Source: JBHIYN01 sp041984235 (lineage in GTDB: Bacteria; Pseudomonadota; Gammaproteobacteria; Ga0077536). From it: DNA of 64,000 nt. Of this stretch, positions 51,433-63,791 are shown in pieces. Both the position numbers and the translations under genes were made by a program. Location: the NCBI GenBank assembly GCA_041984235.1, contig JBHIYN010000003.1:186001-250000 (forward strand), in the 5' to 3' direction. The notes under the pieces are model-generated. The model made no database searches. It saw only the letters and a list, made by a program, of their open reading frames with translations, and was not told the DNA's origin. Numbering within the stretch: the stretch's first letter is position 1; each line of letters begins with the position of its first letter.

Positions 51433-53080
51433 CGCGCATGACGAACTTCTGGATCTTGCCGGTTACGGTCATCGGGAACTCGTCGACGAAGCGGATGTAG
51501 GCGGGCACCTTGTAATGGGCGATCTGGCCCTTGCAGAACTCCCGGATCTCGTCCTCGCTGGCGCTCTCGCCATCGCGCAGCCGAATCCACGCCGCTACCG
51601 CTTCACCGAAACGCGCATCGGGCACGCCGAACACGGCGACATCCTGGATCTTGGGATGCCGGAACAGGTATTCCTCGATCTCGCGCGGGTAGACGTTCTC
51701 GCCACCCCGGATGATCATGTCTTTCACGCGCCCGACGATGTTGCAGTAACCCTCGGCGTCGATCACGGCGAGGTCGCCGGTGTGCATCCAGCCGGCGTCG
51801 TCGATCGACTCGGCGGTCTTCTCGGCATCGTTCCAGTAGCCGCGCATGACACTGTAGCCGCGGGTGCACAACTCGCCGCGCTCGCCGCGCGGCACCACCC
51901 GGCCGGCCTCGTCGATGATCTTGACCTGCACATGCGGCATGATGCGCCCGACCGTGGAAACCCGCTTGTCGAGCGGGTCGTCGGTGCCTGACTGGAAGCT
52001 GACCGGACTGGTCTCGGTCATGCCGTAGGCGATCGTGACCTCGTCCATGTGCATGTCCTTCTGCACCCGCTTCATGACCTCGACCGGACACGGTGCACCG
52101 GCCATGATGCCGGTGCGCAGGGTCGAGAGATCGGTGTGCGCGAAATCCGGGTGGTCGAGCTCGGCGATGAACATGGTCGGCACGCCGTGCAGCGCCGTGC
52201 AGCGCTCGGCCTGGACCGCGGCGAGCACATCGCCCGGCTCGAAGCCTTCGCCGGGGAAGATCATCGCCGCCCCGTGCGTGGTGCAGGTCAGCACGCTCAT
52301 GACCATGCCGAAGCAGTGATACAGCGGCACCGGGATGCACAGCCGATCCTGCTCGGAGAATTTCATCGCGCGGCCAACGAAGTAGCCGTTGTTGACGACG
52401 TTGAAATGGGTCAGCGTGGCGCCCTTGGGCATGCCGGTGGTCCCGCTGGTGAACTGGATGTTGATGGCGTCGTCGGGGTCCAGCGTGGGAGCGATGGCGG
52501 CCAGCCGCGCGCGCGTCTCTTCGGTCGCGGCCGGCGCGATGTCGTCGAAGCGATACATGCCCGCCCGCTTTGTGTCGCCGGTGCATATGACACTCCGCAG
52601 GTGCGGCAGGCGAGCACTCTTCAGTGAGCCGGGTGCGGCATCGTCCAGCTCCGGGGCCAGCTCACGCAGCATGCCGACGTAGTCGCTGGACTTGAACCGG
52701 TCAGCGATGACGATCGCCTTGCACTCGACCTGGTTCAGCGCGTACTCGAGCTCGGCAACCCGGTAGGCCGGGTTGATGTTGACCAGCACCAGGCCGACGC
52801 GCGCGGTAGCGAACTGGGTCAGCACCCATTCGATGCGATTGGGTGACCAGATGCCGATACGCTCGCCGGGCTCCAGGTCCAGGCTCAGCAGGCCTGCGGC
52901 GAGCTCGTCGACCGCGGCGTCGAATTCGGCCCAGCTCAGGCGCACACCCTGGTTGCGCACGATGACCGCGTCGCGCTCGGGGAAACGCTCCGCCGCCAAG
53001 GCCAGCGCCTGGCCCACGGTCTGGAACAGCAGCGGCGTGTCACTGGTGCCGCTGACGAAGCTCGGAACGGTGGTGCTCAC
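51386..53080 (-). CDS. AMP-forming acyl-CoA synthetase
   Basis: A 564-residue adenylate-forming enzyme with FTSGTTGMPKGATLTHFN, PLYHCFGMVMS, IAYGMTETSP, HTGDLAVIDAEGY, GGENVYPREIEE and the terminal lysine in MTVTGKIQKF. The pattern fits medium- or long-chain fatty acyl-CoA synthetases rather than MatB. A GTG at 53080 is preferred since GGGGAGGG lies 6 bases before it, while the upstream Met at 53113 has no such signal. The thiamine-binding-like gene is 33 bases upstream on the same strand. Confidence 0.9.
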   Translation of the reverse strand: MSTTVPSFVSGTSDTPLLFQTVGQALALAAERFPERDAVIVRNQGVRLSWAEFDAAVDELAAGLLSLDLEPGERIGIWSPNRIEWVLTQFATARVGLVLVNINPAYRVAELEYALNQVECKAIVIADRFKSSDYVGMLRELAPELDDAAPGSLKSARLPHLRSVICTGDTKRAGMYRFDDIAPAATEETRARLAAIAPTLDPDDAINIQFTSGTTGMPKGATLTHFNVVNNGYFVGRAMKFSEQDRLCIPVPLYHCFGMVMSVLTCTTHGAAMIFPGEGFEPGDVLAAVQAERCTALHGVPTMFIAELDHPDFAHTDLSTLRTGIMAGAPCPVEVMKRVQKDMHMDEVTIAYGMTETSPVSFQSGTDDPLDKRVSTVGRIMPHVQVKIIDEAGRVVPRGERGELCTRGYSVMRGYWNDAEKTAESIDDAGWMHTGDLAVIDAEGYCNIVGRVKDMIIRGGENVYPREIEEYLFRHPKIQDVAVFGVPDARFGEAVAAWIRLRDGESASEDEIREFCKGQIAHYKVPAYIRFVDEFPMTVTGKIQKFVMRDAMAGDLGLEQARTA

Positions 53081-53113
53081 GATATCCCTCCCCGGTAGTC
53101 GGAGCCTGGTCAA

Positions 53114-53419
53114 TCAGTCCTGCACGAGCCTGGCGTGCACGCTGTCGACCTTGTCCTGCATGGATTGCGCCCGGTCGGTACGGGTGCCGACCTTGAGCGA
53201 GGTGAAAATGCGCGGCGCGCCCATTTCGTGAACACGCTCGTGGCACTGGCGCACGACGTCGAACACCGCGTCCCACTCGCCTTCGATGACGGTGCCGTAG
53301 GGATGCAGCTGCGATGCCAGTCCGGCGCGGGCGATGATGCGCTCACACTCGGCGACGTACTCGGAGACGGAGACGCCGACCCCGATCGGCACGACGCACA
53401 GGTCGACCATTACGTGCAT
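53114..53419 (-). CDS. MTH1187/YkoF-family thiamine-binding-like protein
   Basis: A 101-residue protein with VDLCVVPIGVGVSVSEYVAECE and LHPYGTVIEGEWDAV, the marks of the MTH1187 family (ferredoxin-like fold, thiamine or similar ligand binding). No catalytic role is known. It sits between asnS (12 bases upstream) and the acyl-CoA synthetase gene in a minus-strand run. Confidence 0.87.
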   Translation of the reverse strand: MHVMVDLCVVPIGVGVSVSEYVAECERIIARAGLASQLHPYGTVIEGEWDAVFDVVRQCHERVHEMGAPRIFTSLKVGTRTDRAQSMQDKVDSVHARLVQD

Positions 53420-53431
53420 GTGGCCAGGCTC

Positions 53432-54817
53432 TCAGAATTCCAGGTTTCTCGGCGTGCGCGGAAAGGGTATCACGTCGCGAATGTTGCCGACGCCGGTGAC
53501 GAACATCAGGAAACGCTCGAAGCCGAGGCCGAATCCGGCGTGCGGCACGCTGCCGAAGCGGCGCGTGTCCAGGTACCACCAGTACTCCTCCTCGGGCAGG
53601 CCGAGCTCGGCGATGCGTGCGGCGAGCACGTCGTGGCGCTCCTCGCGCGCGCTGCCGCCGACCAGCTCACCGATGTGCGGCACCAGCAGGTCCATGGCCG
53701 CGACCGTGCGGCCGTCGTCGTTGCCGCGCATGTAGAAAGCCTTGATGTCCTTCGGCCAGTCGTAGACGAAGACCGGGGCGCCGAAATGCTCTTCGGTGAG
53801 GAAGCGCTCGTGCTCCGACTGCAGGTCGGCCCCCCATTGCGGCGCGAACTCGAACCTGCGGCCGCTGGCACCCAGGATCTCGATGGCCTCACCGTAGGGC
53901 AGGCGCACGAACTCGCTGTCGGCGATGCGCGACAGGCGGTCGGCGAGCTGCTTGTCGACGAAGCGTGCGAACAGGTCGAAGTCGTCCGCGCACTCCTCGC
54001 GCACGAAGGCAATCAGGTGCCTCACCATCTCCTCGGCGAGCTGCATGTCGTCAAAGATGTCGGCGAACGCGAGCTCCGGCTCGATCATCCAGAATTCGGC
54101 CATGTGCCGGCTGGTGTTCGAGTTCTCGGAGCGGAACGTCGGCCCAAACGTATAGACCTTGCTCAGGGCGAGGCAGTAGGTCTCGACCGAGAGCTGCCCC
54201 GAGACGGTGAGATGCGCCGGCTTGCCGAAAAAGTCGTCGTCGACCATGCCGCCGCCGGCATGCGGGTCCAGGGTGGTGACACGAAACATCTCACCCGCAC
54301 CTTCGCAGTCGGAGCCGGTGATGATGGGCGTGTGTACGTAGTGGAAGCCGCGCGCCTGGAAGAAATCGTGGATGGCGAACGAGAGGCGCGAGCGGATGCG
54401 CGCAATGGCGCCGTACTTGTTGGTGCGCGCACGCAGGTGCGCGATGGAGCGCAGGAATTCGTCGGAATGGCGCTTCTTCTGCAGGGGGAAATCCGCCGCA
54501 CAGTGGCCGATCACTTCCAGCGCAGAGGCCTTGATTTCCCAGCGCTGGCCCTTGCCCGGCGACTCGACCAGCGCGCCGCGCACCGCTACCGCGGTGCCGG
54601 TCGCGACCTGCTCGAGATGTTCGTAGCCCTCGGCGTCGGCATCGATCACGACCTGCAGGTTGGCCAGGCAGCTGCCGTCGTTCAGTTCCAGGAAAGCGAA
54701 GCCCTTGGATTCGCGCTTGGTGCGCACCCAGCCGGTCGTCAGCACCGCCGCCGCCGGCGCCTCGGCGCGCAGCAGGGCGGCACACTCGGCACGCTCGCGG
54801 AAAGACAGCTCGGCCAC
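53432..54817 (-). CDS. asnS: asparaginyl-tRNA synthetase
   Basis: A 461-residue class IIb synthetase that charges tRNA-Asn. An N-terminal OB-fold (VLTTGWVRTKRESKGFAFLELNDGS) is followed by the catalytic core with motif 2 FRSENSNTSRHMAEFWMIE and motif 3 GFGLGFERFLMF. Length agrees with bacterial AsnRS (about 466). The Asn-specific form is favoured over AspRS by length and the lack of the large GAD insertion. metH lies 4 bases upstream. Confidence 0.95.
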   Translation of the reverse strand: MAELSFRERAECAALLRAEAPAAAVLTTGWVRTKRESKGFAFLELNDGSCLANLQVVIDADAEGYEHLEQVATGTAVAVRGALVESPGKGQRWEIKASALEVIGHCAADFPLQKKRHSDEFLRSIAHLRARTNKYGAIARIRSRLSFAIHDFFQARGFHYVHTPIITGSDCEGAGEMFRVTTLDPHAGGGMVDDDFFGKPAHLTVSGQLSVETYCLALSKVYTFGPTFRSENSNTSRHMAEFWMIEPELAFADIFDDMQLAEEMVRHLIAFVREECADDFDLFARFVDKQLADRLSRIADSEFVRLPYGEAIEILGASGRRFEFAPQWGADLQSEHERFLTEEHFGAPVFVYDWPKDIKAFYMRGNDDGRTVAAMDLLVPHIGELVGGSAREERHDVLAARIAELGLPEEEYWWYLDTRRFGSVPHAGFGLGFERFLMFVTGVGNIRDVIPFPRTPRNLEF

Positions 54818-54821
54818 GGTT

Positions 54822-58520
<3,699 letters not shown>

Positions 58521-58574
58521 GGTGCGTCCGTTAGCTTCGATAAAGCCGGCTAGTTTACCCCGGCCGGCGGCGGC

Positions 58575-59678
58575 TTACGCGGGAAGCAGTTCCTGGGCCG
58601 GCCGCCGGCGGCGCAGGTTCAGCCGCCGGCGCTGCCACAGCAGCAGCACCACCACCAGGCCCGCGAACAACAGGTGCACCGGCCACAGCCCGAGCTGCGG
58701 CGGCAGGACCTCCTTGCGCATCAGGGCGCGTCCGACGCCGAGCACGTTGGTGTAGGCGAAATAGCACGATACGGCCGTGATCAGGCCCAGGTACCAGTTG
58801 CCGCGCTGGTTCGAGAGCGCGATCAGCAGCGCCAGGGCCGGCCCCAGCAGGGTACATAGCGGCAGGGCCAGCCGCCACTGGAACTCGATGGCGTAGGGTG
58901 GCTCGTCGTGGCGGAACAGCTCGCTGGTGAACAGGAACCCGATATGGGCGCCGAACTGCCGCGGCTCGCGATTCTCGATGCGTACCGCGTAACGATCGAA
59001 TTCCGTCACCACCAGCTCGGCCTGCCCGGGCTCACCGGCGTAGCTTGCGCCGGCCTCGAACACGGCGAAGCGGTCGCGCGACGTGCGGTCGGTCTCGATG
59101 CGGGCACGTGCCGAACGCAGCACGGTATCGTCACCGCCACGCTCACTACGCACGAAAGCACGCTGCAGGTAACGTTCGTCCGGCGAGATGGATTCGGCAT
59201 AGAAGACCTGGCGACCACTGCCGAACTCGCGGAAGCGTCCGGCCTTGACCCCGGCGACGGTGGCCTCGTTCTCGGTCTGCTCCTGGAGCTCCTGCAGGTC
59301 GAGCTCGGCACGCGGCCCGACGACCAGCGTAATCAGTCCGACGATGACGGCGGCCGTAGCGGTCAGCGCGAACAGCGGTTTGAGCAACTGCTGGTGGCTG
59401 AGCCCGGCGGCGCGCATCGCGGTCCACTCCGAGGTCTGCTGCAGGCGCACCGCGGCACCGAAGGTGCCGAGGAAGAGTGCCATCGGCAGCAGGTCCTTGA
59501 TTGACACCAGCATCTTCAGCAGGACGATGCGGCTGATGTGCTGCGGCGCCATCTTGCCTTCGGCGGCCTCGCCGAGCGAGGTCGCGAAACGCATGCTGAT
59601 GTAGATGACGAACAGGCCGCCGATGATGGCGGCGCTGAGCTTGAGCGCCTCGCGGATGAAATAACGCGACAGGATCAC
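58575..59678 (-). CDS. lptF: LPS export permease LptF/LptG family, LptF-like
   Basis: A 367-residue YjgP/YjgQ permease: three TM helices in the first 115 residues (LPMALFLGTFGAAVRL, then MRAAGLSHQQLLKPL), a periplasmic beta-jellyroll (about 130-265), and three C-terminal TM helices (LPLCTLLGPALALLIAL onward). It carries LPS from the inner membrane to the Lpt bridge with LptB. The partner lptG is not in the window next to it; it is instead linked by a 4-base overlap to the LAB_N gene. LptF is favoured over LptG by start and loop sequence, moderately. Confidence 0.85.
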   Translation of the reverse strand: MILSRYFIREALKLSAAIIGGLFVIYISMRFATSLGEAAEGKMAPQHISRIVLLKMLVSIKDLLPMALFLGTFGAAVRLQQTSEWTAMRAAGLSHQQLLKPLFALTATAAVIVGLITLVVGPRAELDLQELQEQTENEATVAGVKAGRFREFGSGRQVFYAESISPDERYLQRAFVRSERGGDDTVLRSARARIETDRTSRDRFAVFEAGASYAGEPGQAELVVTEFDRYAVRIENREPRQFGAHIGFLFTSELFRHDEPPYAIEFQWRLALPLCTLLGPALALLIALSNQRGNWYLGLITAVSCYFAYTNVLGVGRALMRKEVLPPQLGLWPVHLLFAGLVVVLLLWQRRRLNLRRRRPAQELLPA

Positions 59679-59959
59679 GTGCTGGTCGCGTCGGCTCCGG
59701 AGACCTCGCGCAGGAGCAGGCTCAGGTTGCGCAGGTAGATGGCGCTGTTCGCCAGGTGCCCGGCGATGAAGACCGGGTCACGCAGGTGGAGGGCATAGGC
59801 GAGCAACGCCGCGCTGCCGGCGAGGCTGAAATACCAGAACGCCATCGGCACCACGCTGCGGCGCACCCGTTCGCTCGATATCCACTGCACCAGCCAGCGG
59901 CAGGCGAACAGCAGCTGGCCGGTAAACCCGATGGCAATCCAGACATGGTTGGCGGTCAT
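59675..59959 (-). CDS. LAB_N (lipid-A-disaccharide synthase N-terminal-like) membrane protein
   Basis: A 94-residue protein with three TM segments and the LAB_N signature GFTGQLLFACRWLVQWISSERVRRSVVPMAFWYFS. Such proteins are found with GT2 sugar transferases and are thought to flip or handle lipid-linked sugars. The ATG at 59959 overlaps the GT2 stop by one base (TGATG), and the stop overlaps lptF by 4 bases; a Met at 60007 would overlap the GT2 gene more and is not preferred. Confidence 0.88.
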   Translation of the reverse strand: MTANHVWIAIGFTGQLLFACRWLVQWISSERVRRSVVPMAFWYFSLAGSAALLAYALHLRDPVFIAGHLANSAIYLRNLSLLLREVSGADATST

Positions 59960-60729
59960 CACGAATTCTCCTGCTTGCGCGAGTCGAGCTTGCGCCGTGT
60001 CAGCCACATGACCCCCAAGAGGTCGACGATACCCACCCCGAGACGGTTACGAATGCCGTACTTGGATTGTCCGTGGACGCGCGGACGGTGGGAGACGGGG
60101 ACGGAGGCCACCTCGCCGCCGTCGCGCTGCACCAGCGCGGGCAGGAAGCGGTGCATGTGATCGAAACGCGGCAATCGCCGGAACCGGCTGCGCGAAAAGA
60201 CCTTCAGGCCGCAGCCGGTATCGGGCGTGCCGTCGCCGAGCAGCGTTGCGCGAACCCGGTTGGCGACGCGCGACGACACGCGGCGCAGCAGGTCGTCGCG
60301 GCGCTCGCGCCGATGCCCGCAGACCAGCGCCGGTCCCGGCCCCGGACCCTGCAGCGTCGCGATCAGGGTCGGTATGTCGGCCGGGTCGTTCTGCCCGTCG
60401 CCATCCAGCGTGACAATCCAGCGCCCGCGCGCGGCATCGATCCCGCTGCACAGGGCGGCACTCTGCCCGCGGTTGCGCTCGTGCTGAACCAGGCGCAGCC
60501 ACGGCAGGCCGGCGGCGCGCTCGCGCAGGTGTGCGGCGCTGCCGTCACTGCTGCCGTCGTCCACCACCACGACCTCGAAGGCCAGGCTGGCCATCGCCGC
60601 GGCAATTTCCGCGAGCAGGCCATCGATGTTCTCGTGCTCGTTGAGCACCGGCACGACGACCGAATACTGCACGCCTTGCGCGTCTGCGTCCCGCCCCGGC
60701 GGCACGTCAATCTGTGGCTGTGCAGTCAT
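59959..60729 (-). CDS. GT2 glycosyltransferase, dolichyl-phosphate-mannose-synthase-like
   Basis: A 256-residue GT-A enzyme with VVVPVLNEHENI, EVVVVDDGSSDGS, the metal-binding DGDGQNDP near 109-116, and HGQSKYGI in the C-terminal part. It lacks the C-terminal TM pair of ArnC-type enzymes; the small LAB_N protein encoded next may supply the membrane part. It would add a sugar to polyprenyl phosphate. First gene of the GT2, LAB_N, lptF run. Confidence 0.9.
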   Translation of the reverse strand: MTAQPQIDVPPGRDADAQGVQYSVVVPVLNEHENIDGLLAEIAAAMASLAFEVVVVDDGSSDGSAAHLRERAAGLPWLRLVQHERNRGQSAALCSGIDAARGRWIVTLDGDGQNDPADIPTLIATLQGPGPGPALVCGHRRERRDDLLRRVSSRVANRVRATLLGDGTPDTGCGLKVFSRSRFRRLPRFDHMHRFLPALVQRDGGEVASVPVSHRPRVHGQSKYGIRNRLGVGIVDLLGVMWLTRRKLDSRKQENS

Positions 60730-60831
60730 CGCTCATCTCCCGGCCTGACCATGCGGATGGTGCCCGCCCGAAGGTTAAGGCCCGGTATATTCCGCCTGCT
60801 GGCGGGGCGTCGTGCCGAATCTCTGTGCCTG

Positions 60832-60848
60832 TACACTTTACAAGTGTA
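60832..60848. promoter_or_regulatory. perfect 17-base palindrome
   Basis: TACACTT-TAC-AAGTGTA, a perfect 7+3+7 inverted repeat in the 244-base divergent region between the GT2 gene and the cobalamin adenosyltransferase gene. Its left arm contains TACACT, a possible -10. It looks like an operator for a dimeric regulator; which gene it controls is not evident. Confidence 0.65.
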
Positions 60849-60973
60849 TCAAGCACGTACGCGCGATGCCTTGCGCTCGGTCATAAGGTGCCCGGGCGAT
60901 TGGCGGGGACGTATTGCCGCTTGCCGGCGCGCTCATTACAGTGGCACTCCCGCCAACGCCCGGATCGATCGAC

Positions 60974-61519
60974 ATGGGACATCGCCTCTCCAAGCTCTAT
61001 ACCCGTACCGGTGACGCCGGCACCACCGGCCTCGGCGATGGCTCGCGCACGCCCAAGCACAGTGCGCGCATGGAGGCGATCGGCGACATCGACGAACTCA
61101 ACTGCAACCTCGGCCTGTTGCTGGCGGAGACGCTGCGCCCGGACATGCGCGAGCTGCTGGTGGATATCCAGCACGACCTGTTCGATCTCGGCGGCGAGCT
61201 GTCCATTCCGGGCACCGAGCTCGTCGGCGAGGCCGCCGTGAGCAAGCTCGAACAGGGTATCGACCGCTACAACGAGGAGCTGCCGCCGCTGAAGGAATTC
61301 CTGCTGCCCGGCGGCAGCCGTGCCGCGGCGGTCGCCCACCTGTGCCGCGCGGTGTGTCGCCGTGCCGAGCGACGCATGGCGGCACTGGCCGCCGCCGAGC
61401 CGGTCTCGGCGCACGCCACGCGCTTCATCAACCGCCTGTCCGACCTGCTGTTCGTCGTCGCCCGCATCGTCGCGCGTGACTCCGGCGCCGGCGAGGTGAT
61501 GTGGCAGCGCGGTCGCTGA
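60974..61519 (+). CDS. pduO: cob(I)alamin adenosyltransferase, PduO type
   Basis: A 181-residue adenosyltransferase with the PduO N-terminal signature LYTRTGDAGTTGLGDGSR (ATP binding) and RAVCRRAERR and FINRLSDLLFVVAR blocks. It turns cob(I)alamin and ATP into adenosylcobalamin and can hand it to mutases, so it is the natural supplier for IcmF encoded 31 kb away. The Met at 60974 is preferred over one at 60914 because the family signature begins right after it. Confidence 0.92.
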   Translation: MGHRLSKLYTRTGDAGTTGLGDGSRTPKHSARMEAIGDIDELNCNLGLLLAETLRPDMRELLVDIQHDLFDLGGELSIPGTELVGEAAVSKLEQGIDRYNEELPPLKEFLLPGGSRAAAVAHLCRAVCRRAERRMAALAAAEPVSAHATRFINRLSDLLFVVARIVARDSGAGEVMWQRGR

Positions 61520-61561
61520 CGGTGCCACGGCGCGGCGGTCGCGCCACAGGATGCGGGCGCC

Positions 61562-62218
61562 TCAGCGTGCCCTGAGCTCCATCACCTGCCCCTCGCGGTG
61601 GATGTCGAGGCGGTTGAGAAAAGACTGGCCGAGCAGGGCCTCGCTCGGTGCGTCGCCGTCAATGACGATGCCGCGCACGCGTTTGAGGGTCAGCGCCTGC
61701 ACCTTGACCTCGTCGAACGTCACGCTCCAGGCCATGGCCAGCCCGCCGGCCGTCTGCACTGTGCCGCGCTTGCCGTCGACGCGGTAGGCAATGCCGAGAC
61801 CGCGCGCGGTGTCCTTGCTGATCGCGACCGTGCTGGCACCGGTATCGACCAGGAAGCGCACCGGGTTGCCATTGATCTGGCCGTCGACGAAGTAATGCCC
61901 GTGGCGGCCCGGCACCAGGCGCACCACCGCGCGCGCCGGCGCGGCGCCGAAGCTGCCGCTGATGCGGCCGTCCAGGGCCAGCGTACGGCGCTCGCCGGCC
62001 ACCTCGATGACCGCCTGCCCGGCGTCCGCGCTGACCAGCGTGACCCCGTCGGCGCTGGTCTCGCCCGCACGCAGGACCTCGCGGCGCCCGTCGATGCTGA
62101 GCACCGCCTTACCGGCGAACAGGGCCTGCGCGCGCACGCTCTCGACGGCCGCCGCGGGCATGCCGGCGGCGGCCAGCCACAGGCCGGCGAGCAGGCACAG
62201 CGGCCGCGCCGTCCTCAT
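61562..62218 (-). CDS. TIGR02281-type retropepsin-like aspartic protease
   Basis: A 218-residue exported protein (signal peptide to about residue 24) with a clan AA protease domain: active-site FLVDTGAS (D125) and the hydrophobic ALLGQSFLNRLD loop near the end. These proteins act as dimers in the periplasm or at the membrane; substrates are unknown. The N-terminal domain (about 30-100) binds no recognised ligand. It is divergent from thrH with 72 bases between. Confidence 0.87.
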   Translation of the reverse strand: MRTARPLCLLAGLWLAAAGMPAAAVESVRAQALFAGKAVLSIDGRREVLRAGETSADGVTLVSADAGQAVIEVAGERRTLALDGRISGSFGAAPARAVVRLVPGRHGHYFVDGQINGNPVRFLVDTGASTVAISKDTARGLGIAYRVDGKRGTVQTAGGLAMAWSVTFDEVKVQALTLKRVRGIVIDGDAPSEALLGQSFLNRLDIHREGQVMELRAR

Positions 62219-62290
62219 GCGCCGGCTCCGCCGCTTCTGCTAGACTCCGCGCGCCTGTCGCAGCCGCCCACCACGCGAGGACCCCGCCGC

Positions 62291-62893
62291 ATGAAAGTAG
62301 CCTGTCTCGATTTCGAAGGCGTGCTCGTACCGGAGATCTGGATCAGCCTGGCCGAGCGCACCGGGATTGACGATTTGAAAGTCACGACACGGGACATACC
62401 GGATTACGATGAGTTGATGACCTATCGCCTGGGCATCATGGACCGCGAGGGACTCGGCTTCGAGGCGCTCAACGCAGCCGCCCGCGGGCTGGAGCCGCTG
62501 CCCGGGGCACATGACTTCCTCGACTGGCTGCGCGGCGAGTACCAGGTTGCGATCCTCTCCGACACCTTCCACGAGCTGGCCGGCCCGCTGCTCGCGAAGC
62601 TCGGCCACCCGATGATGCTATGCCACCGGCTCGAGGTCGAGCCCGGCGGCCGTATCAGTGGTTATCGGCTGCGCCAGCGCGATCCCAAGCGCCACGCGGT
62701 AAAGGCTTTCCAGGCCCTCAACTATGCCGTCGTCGCCACCGGCGACTCCTACAACGACATCGGCATGCTGGAGCAGGCCGACAGCGCCATGCTGTTCCGG
62801 CCGTCGGAGAAGGTCGTGCGCGATTACCCGGACTTTCCGGTCGCCGAAGACTACCCGTCGCTGCGCGGCATGTTCGCCGCGGCGGCGGGGTAG
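62291..62893 (+). CDS. thrH: phosphoserine/homoserine phosphotransferase ThrH
   Basis: A 200-residue HAD enzyme very like Pseudomonas ThrH: start CLDFEGVLVPEIWI with nucleophile D7 and E9, KVTTRDIPDYDELM, VAILSDTFHEL, LRQRDPKRHAVKAF and VVATGDSYNDIGML. It removes phosphate from phosphoserine and can pass it to homoserine, linking serine and threonine synthesis. Its last 43 bases overlap the convergent gluQ gene. Confidence 0.95.
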   Translation: MKVACLDFEGVLVPEIWISLAERTGIDDLKVTTRDIPDYDELMTYRLGIMDREGLGFEALNAAARGLEPLPGAHDFLDWLRGEYQVAILSDTFHELAGPLLAKLGHPMMLCHRLEVEPGGRISGYRLRQRDPKRHAVKAFQALNYAVVATGDSYNDIGMLEQADSAMLFRPSEKVVRDYPDFPVAEDYPSLRGMFAAAAG

Positions 62894-63768
62894 GGGCGCG
62901 CCGCCGTACCGGGCAGGTCCAACCGCCAGCGCGGCAGGGCCCAGGCCAGCAGCTCGCCCGGCAACGCCCCGACCAGTGCGGGCGGCGGTGTCAGGCCGAG
63001 AAAATCGAGCGCCGCGGCGAGTGCGGCCGGCGCACTGTCGGGCAGCACCGCGGCGGCCCCGGTCTGCTTGCTGAGCTTGCTGCCGTTCCGCCCGAGCACG
63101 ACGGGTAGATGGGCGTACGCCGGCGTCGGCAGGCCGAGCAGGCGCTGCAGCCAGACCTGCCGTGGCGTCGAGTCGAGCAGGTCCAGTCCGCGCACCACGT
63201 CGGTAACCCCGGCGGCGGCATCATCGACCACCACCGCGAGATGGTAGGCGACCAGGCCATCGGCGCGGCGCACCACGAAATCACCACAGGTTCGCGCCAG
63301 GCAGGCCTCGAACCGGCCCTGCACGGCGTCGGCGATGACCACCGGTGTGTCGTCCACGCGGACCCTCAGGGCCCGCCCGCGCACCCCGGCGGGCAGGCCG
63401 TTACGACAGGTGCCGGGGTAGGGGCCGGGGCCGACCTGGCGCCGCGTACAGGCACACGGAAAGATCTGCCCGGCGTCCTGCAGCCGCTCCAGGGCGGCGG
63501 CATAGGCCGTGCCGCGCCGGCTTTGGTAGACGACCGCGCCGTCCCATTCCAGGGCCAGTGCCTCCAGCGTACGCAGAATGGTCGCGGCTGCGCCTTCGAC
63601 CTCGCGCGGGGGATCGAGATCGTCGATGCGCAGCAGCCAGCGCCCACCCTTAGCGCGTGCGCTGAGCCAGCTCGCGAGCGCGGCAACCACCGAGCCGAAG
63701 TGCAGCGGTCCGGTCGGCGAAGGCGCGAAGCGGCCGACGTAGCTCGCCGCCCGGGCGGACTCAGCCAT
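62851..63768 (-). CDS. gluQ: glutamyl-Q tRNA(Asp) synthetase
   Basis: A 305-residue truncated GluRS-like enzyme lacking the anticodon-binding domain. It has the HIGH-like PSPTGPLHFGS, the zinc-site Cys in FPCACTRRQV and YPGTC, and the KMSKS-like SKLSKQT. GluQ attaches glutamate to the queuosine base of tRNA-Asp. The gene reads outward from the EI24-like gene and overlaps thrH tail to tail by 43 bases. Confidence 0.94.
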   Translation of the reverse strand: MAESARAASYVGRFAPSPTGPLHFGSVVAALASWLSARAKGGRWLLRIDDLDPPREVEGAAATILRTLEALALEWDGAVVYQSRRGTAYAAALERLQDAGQIFPCACTRRQVGPGPYPGTCRNGLPAGVRGRALRVRVDDTPVVIADAVQGRFEACLARTCGDFVVRRADGLVAYHLAVVVDDAAAGVTDVVRGLDLLDSTPRQVWLQRLLGLPTPAYAHLPVVLGRNGSKLSKQTGAAAVLPDSAPAALAAALDFLGLTPPPALVGALPGELLAWALPRWRLDLPGTAARPYPAAAANMPRSDG

Positions 63769-63791
63769 GCCTCGGCGCCACCCTCAGCGCG

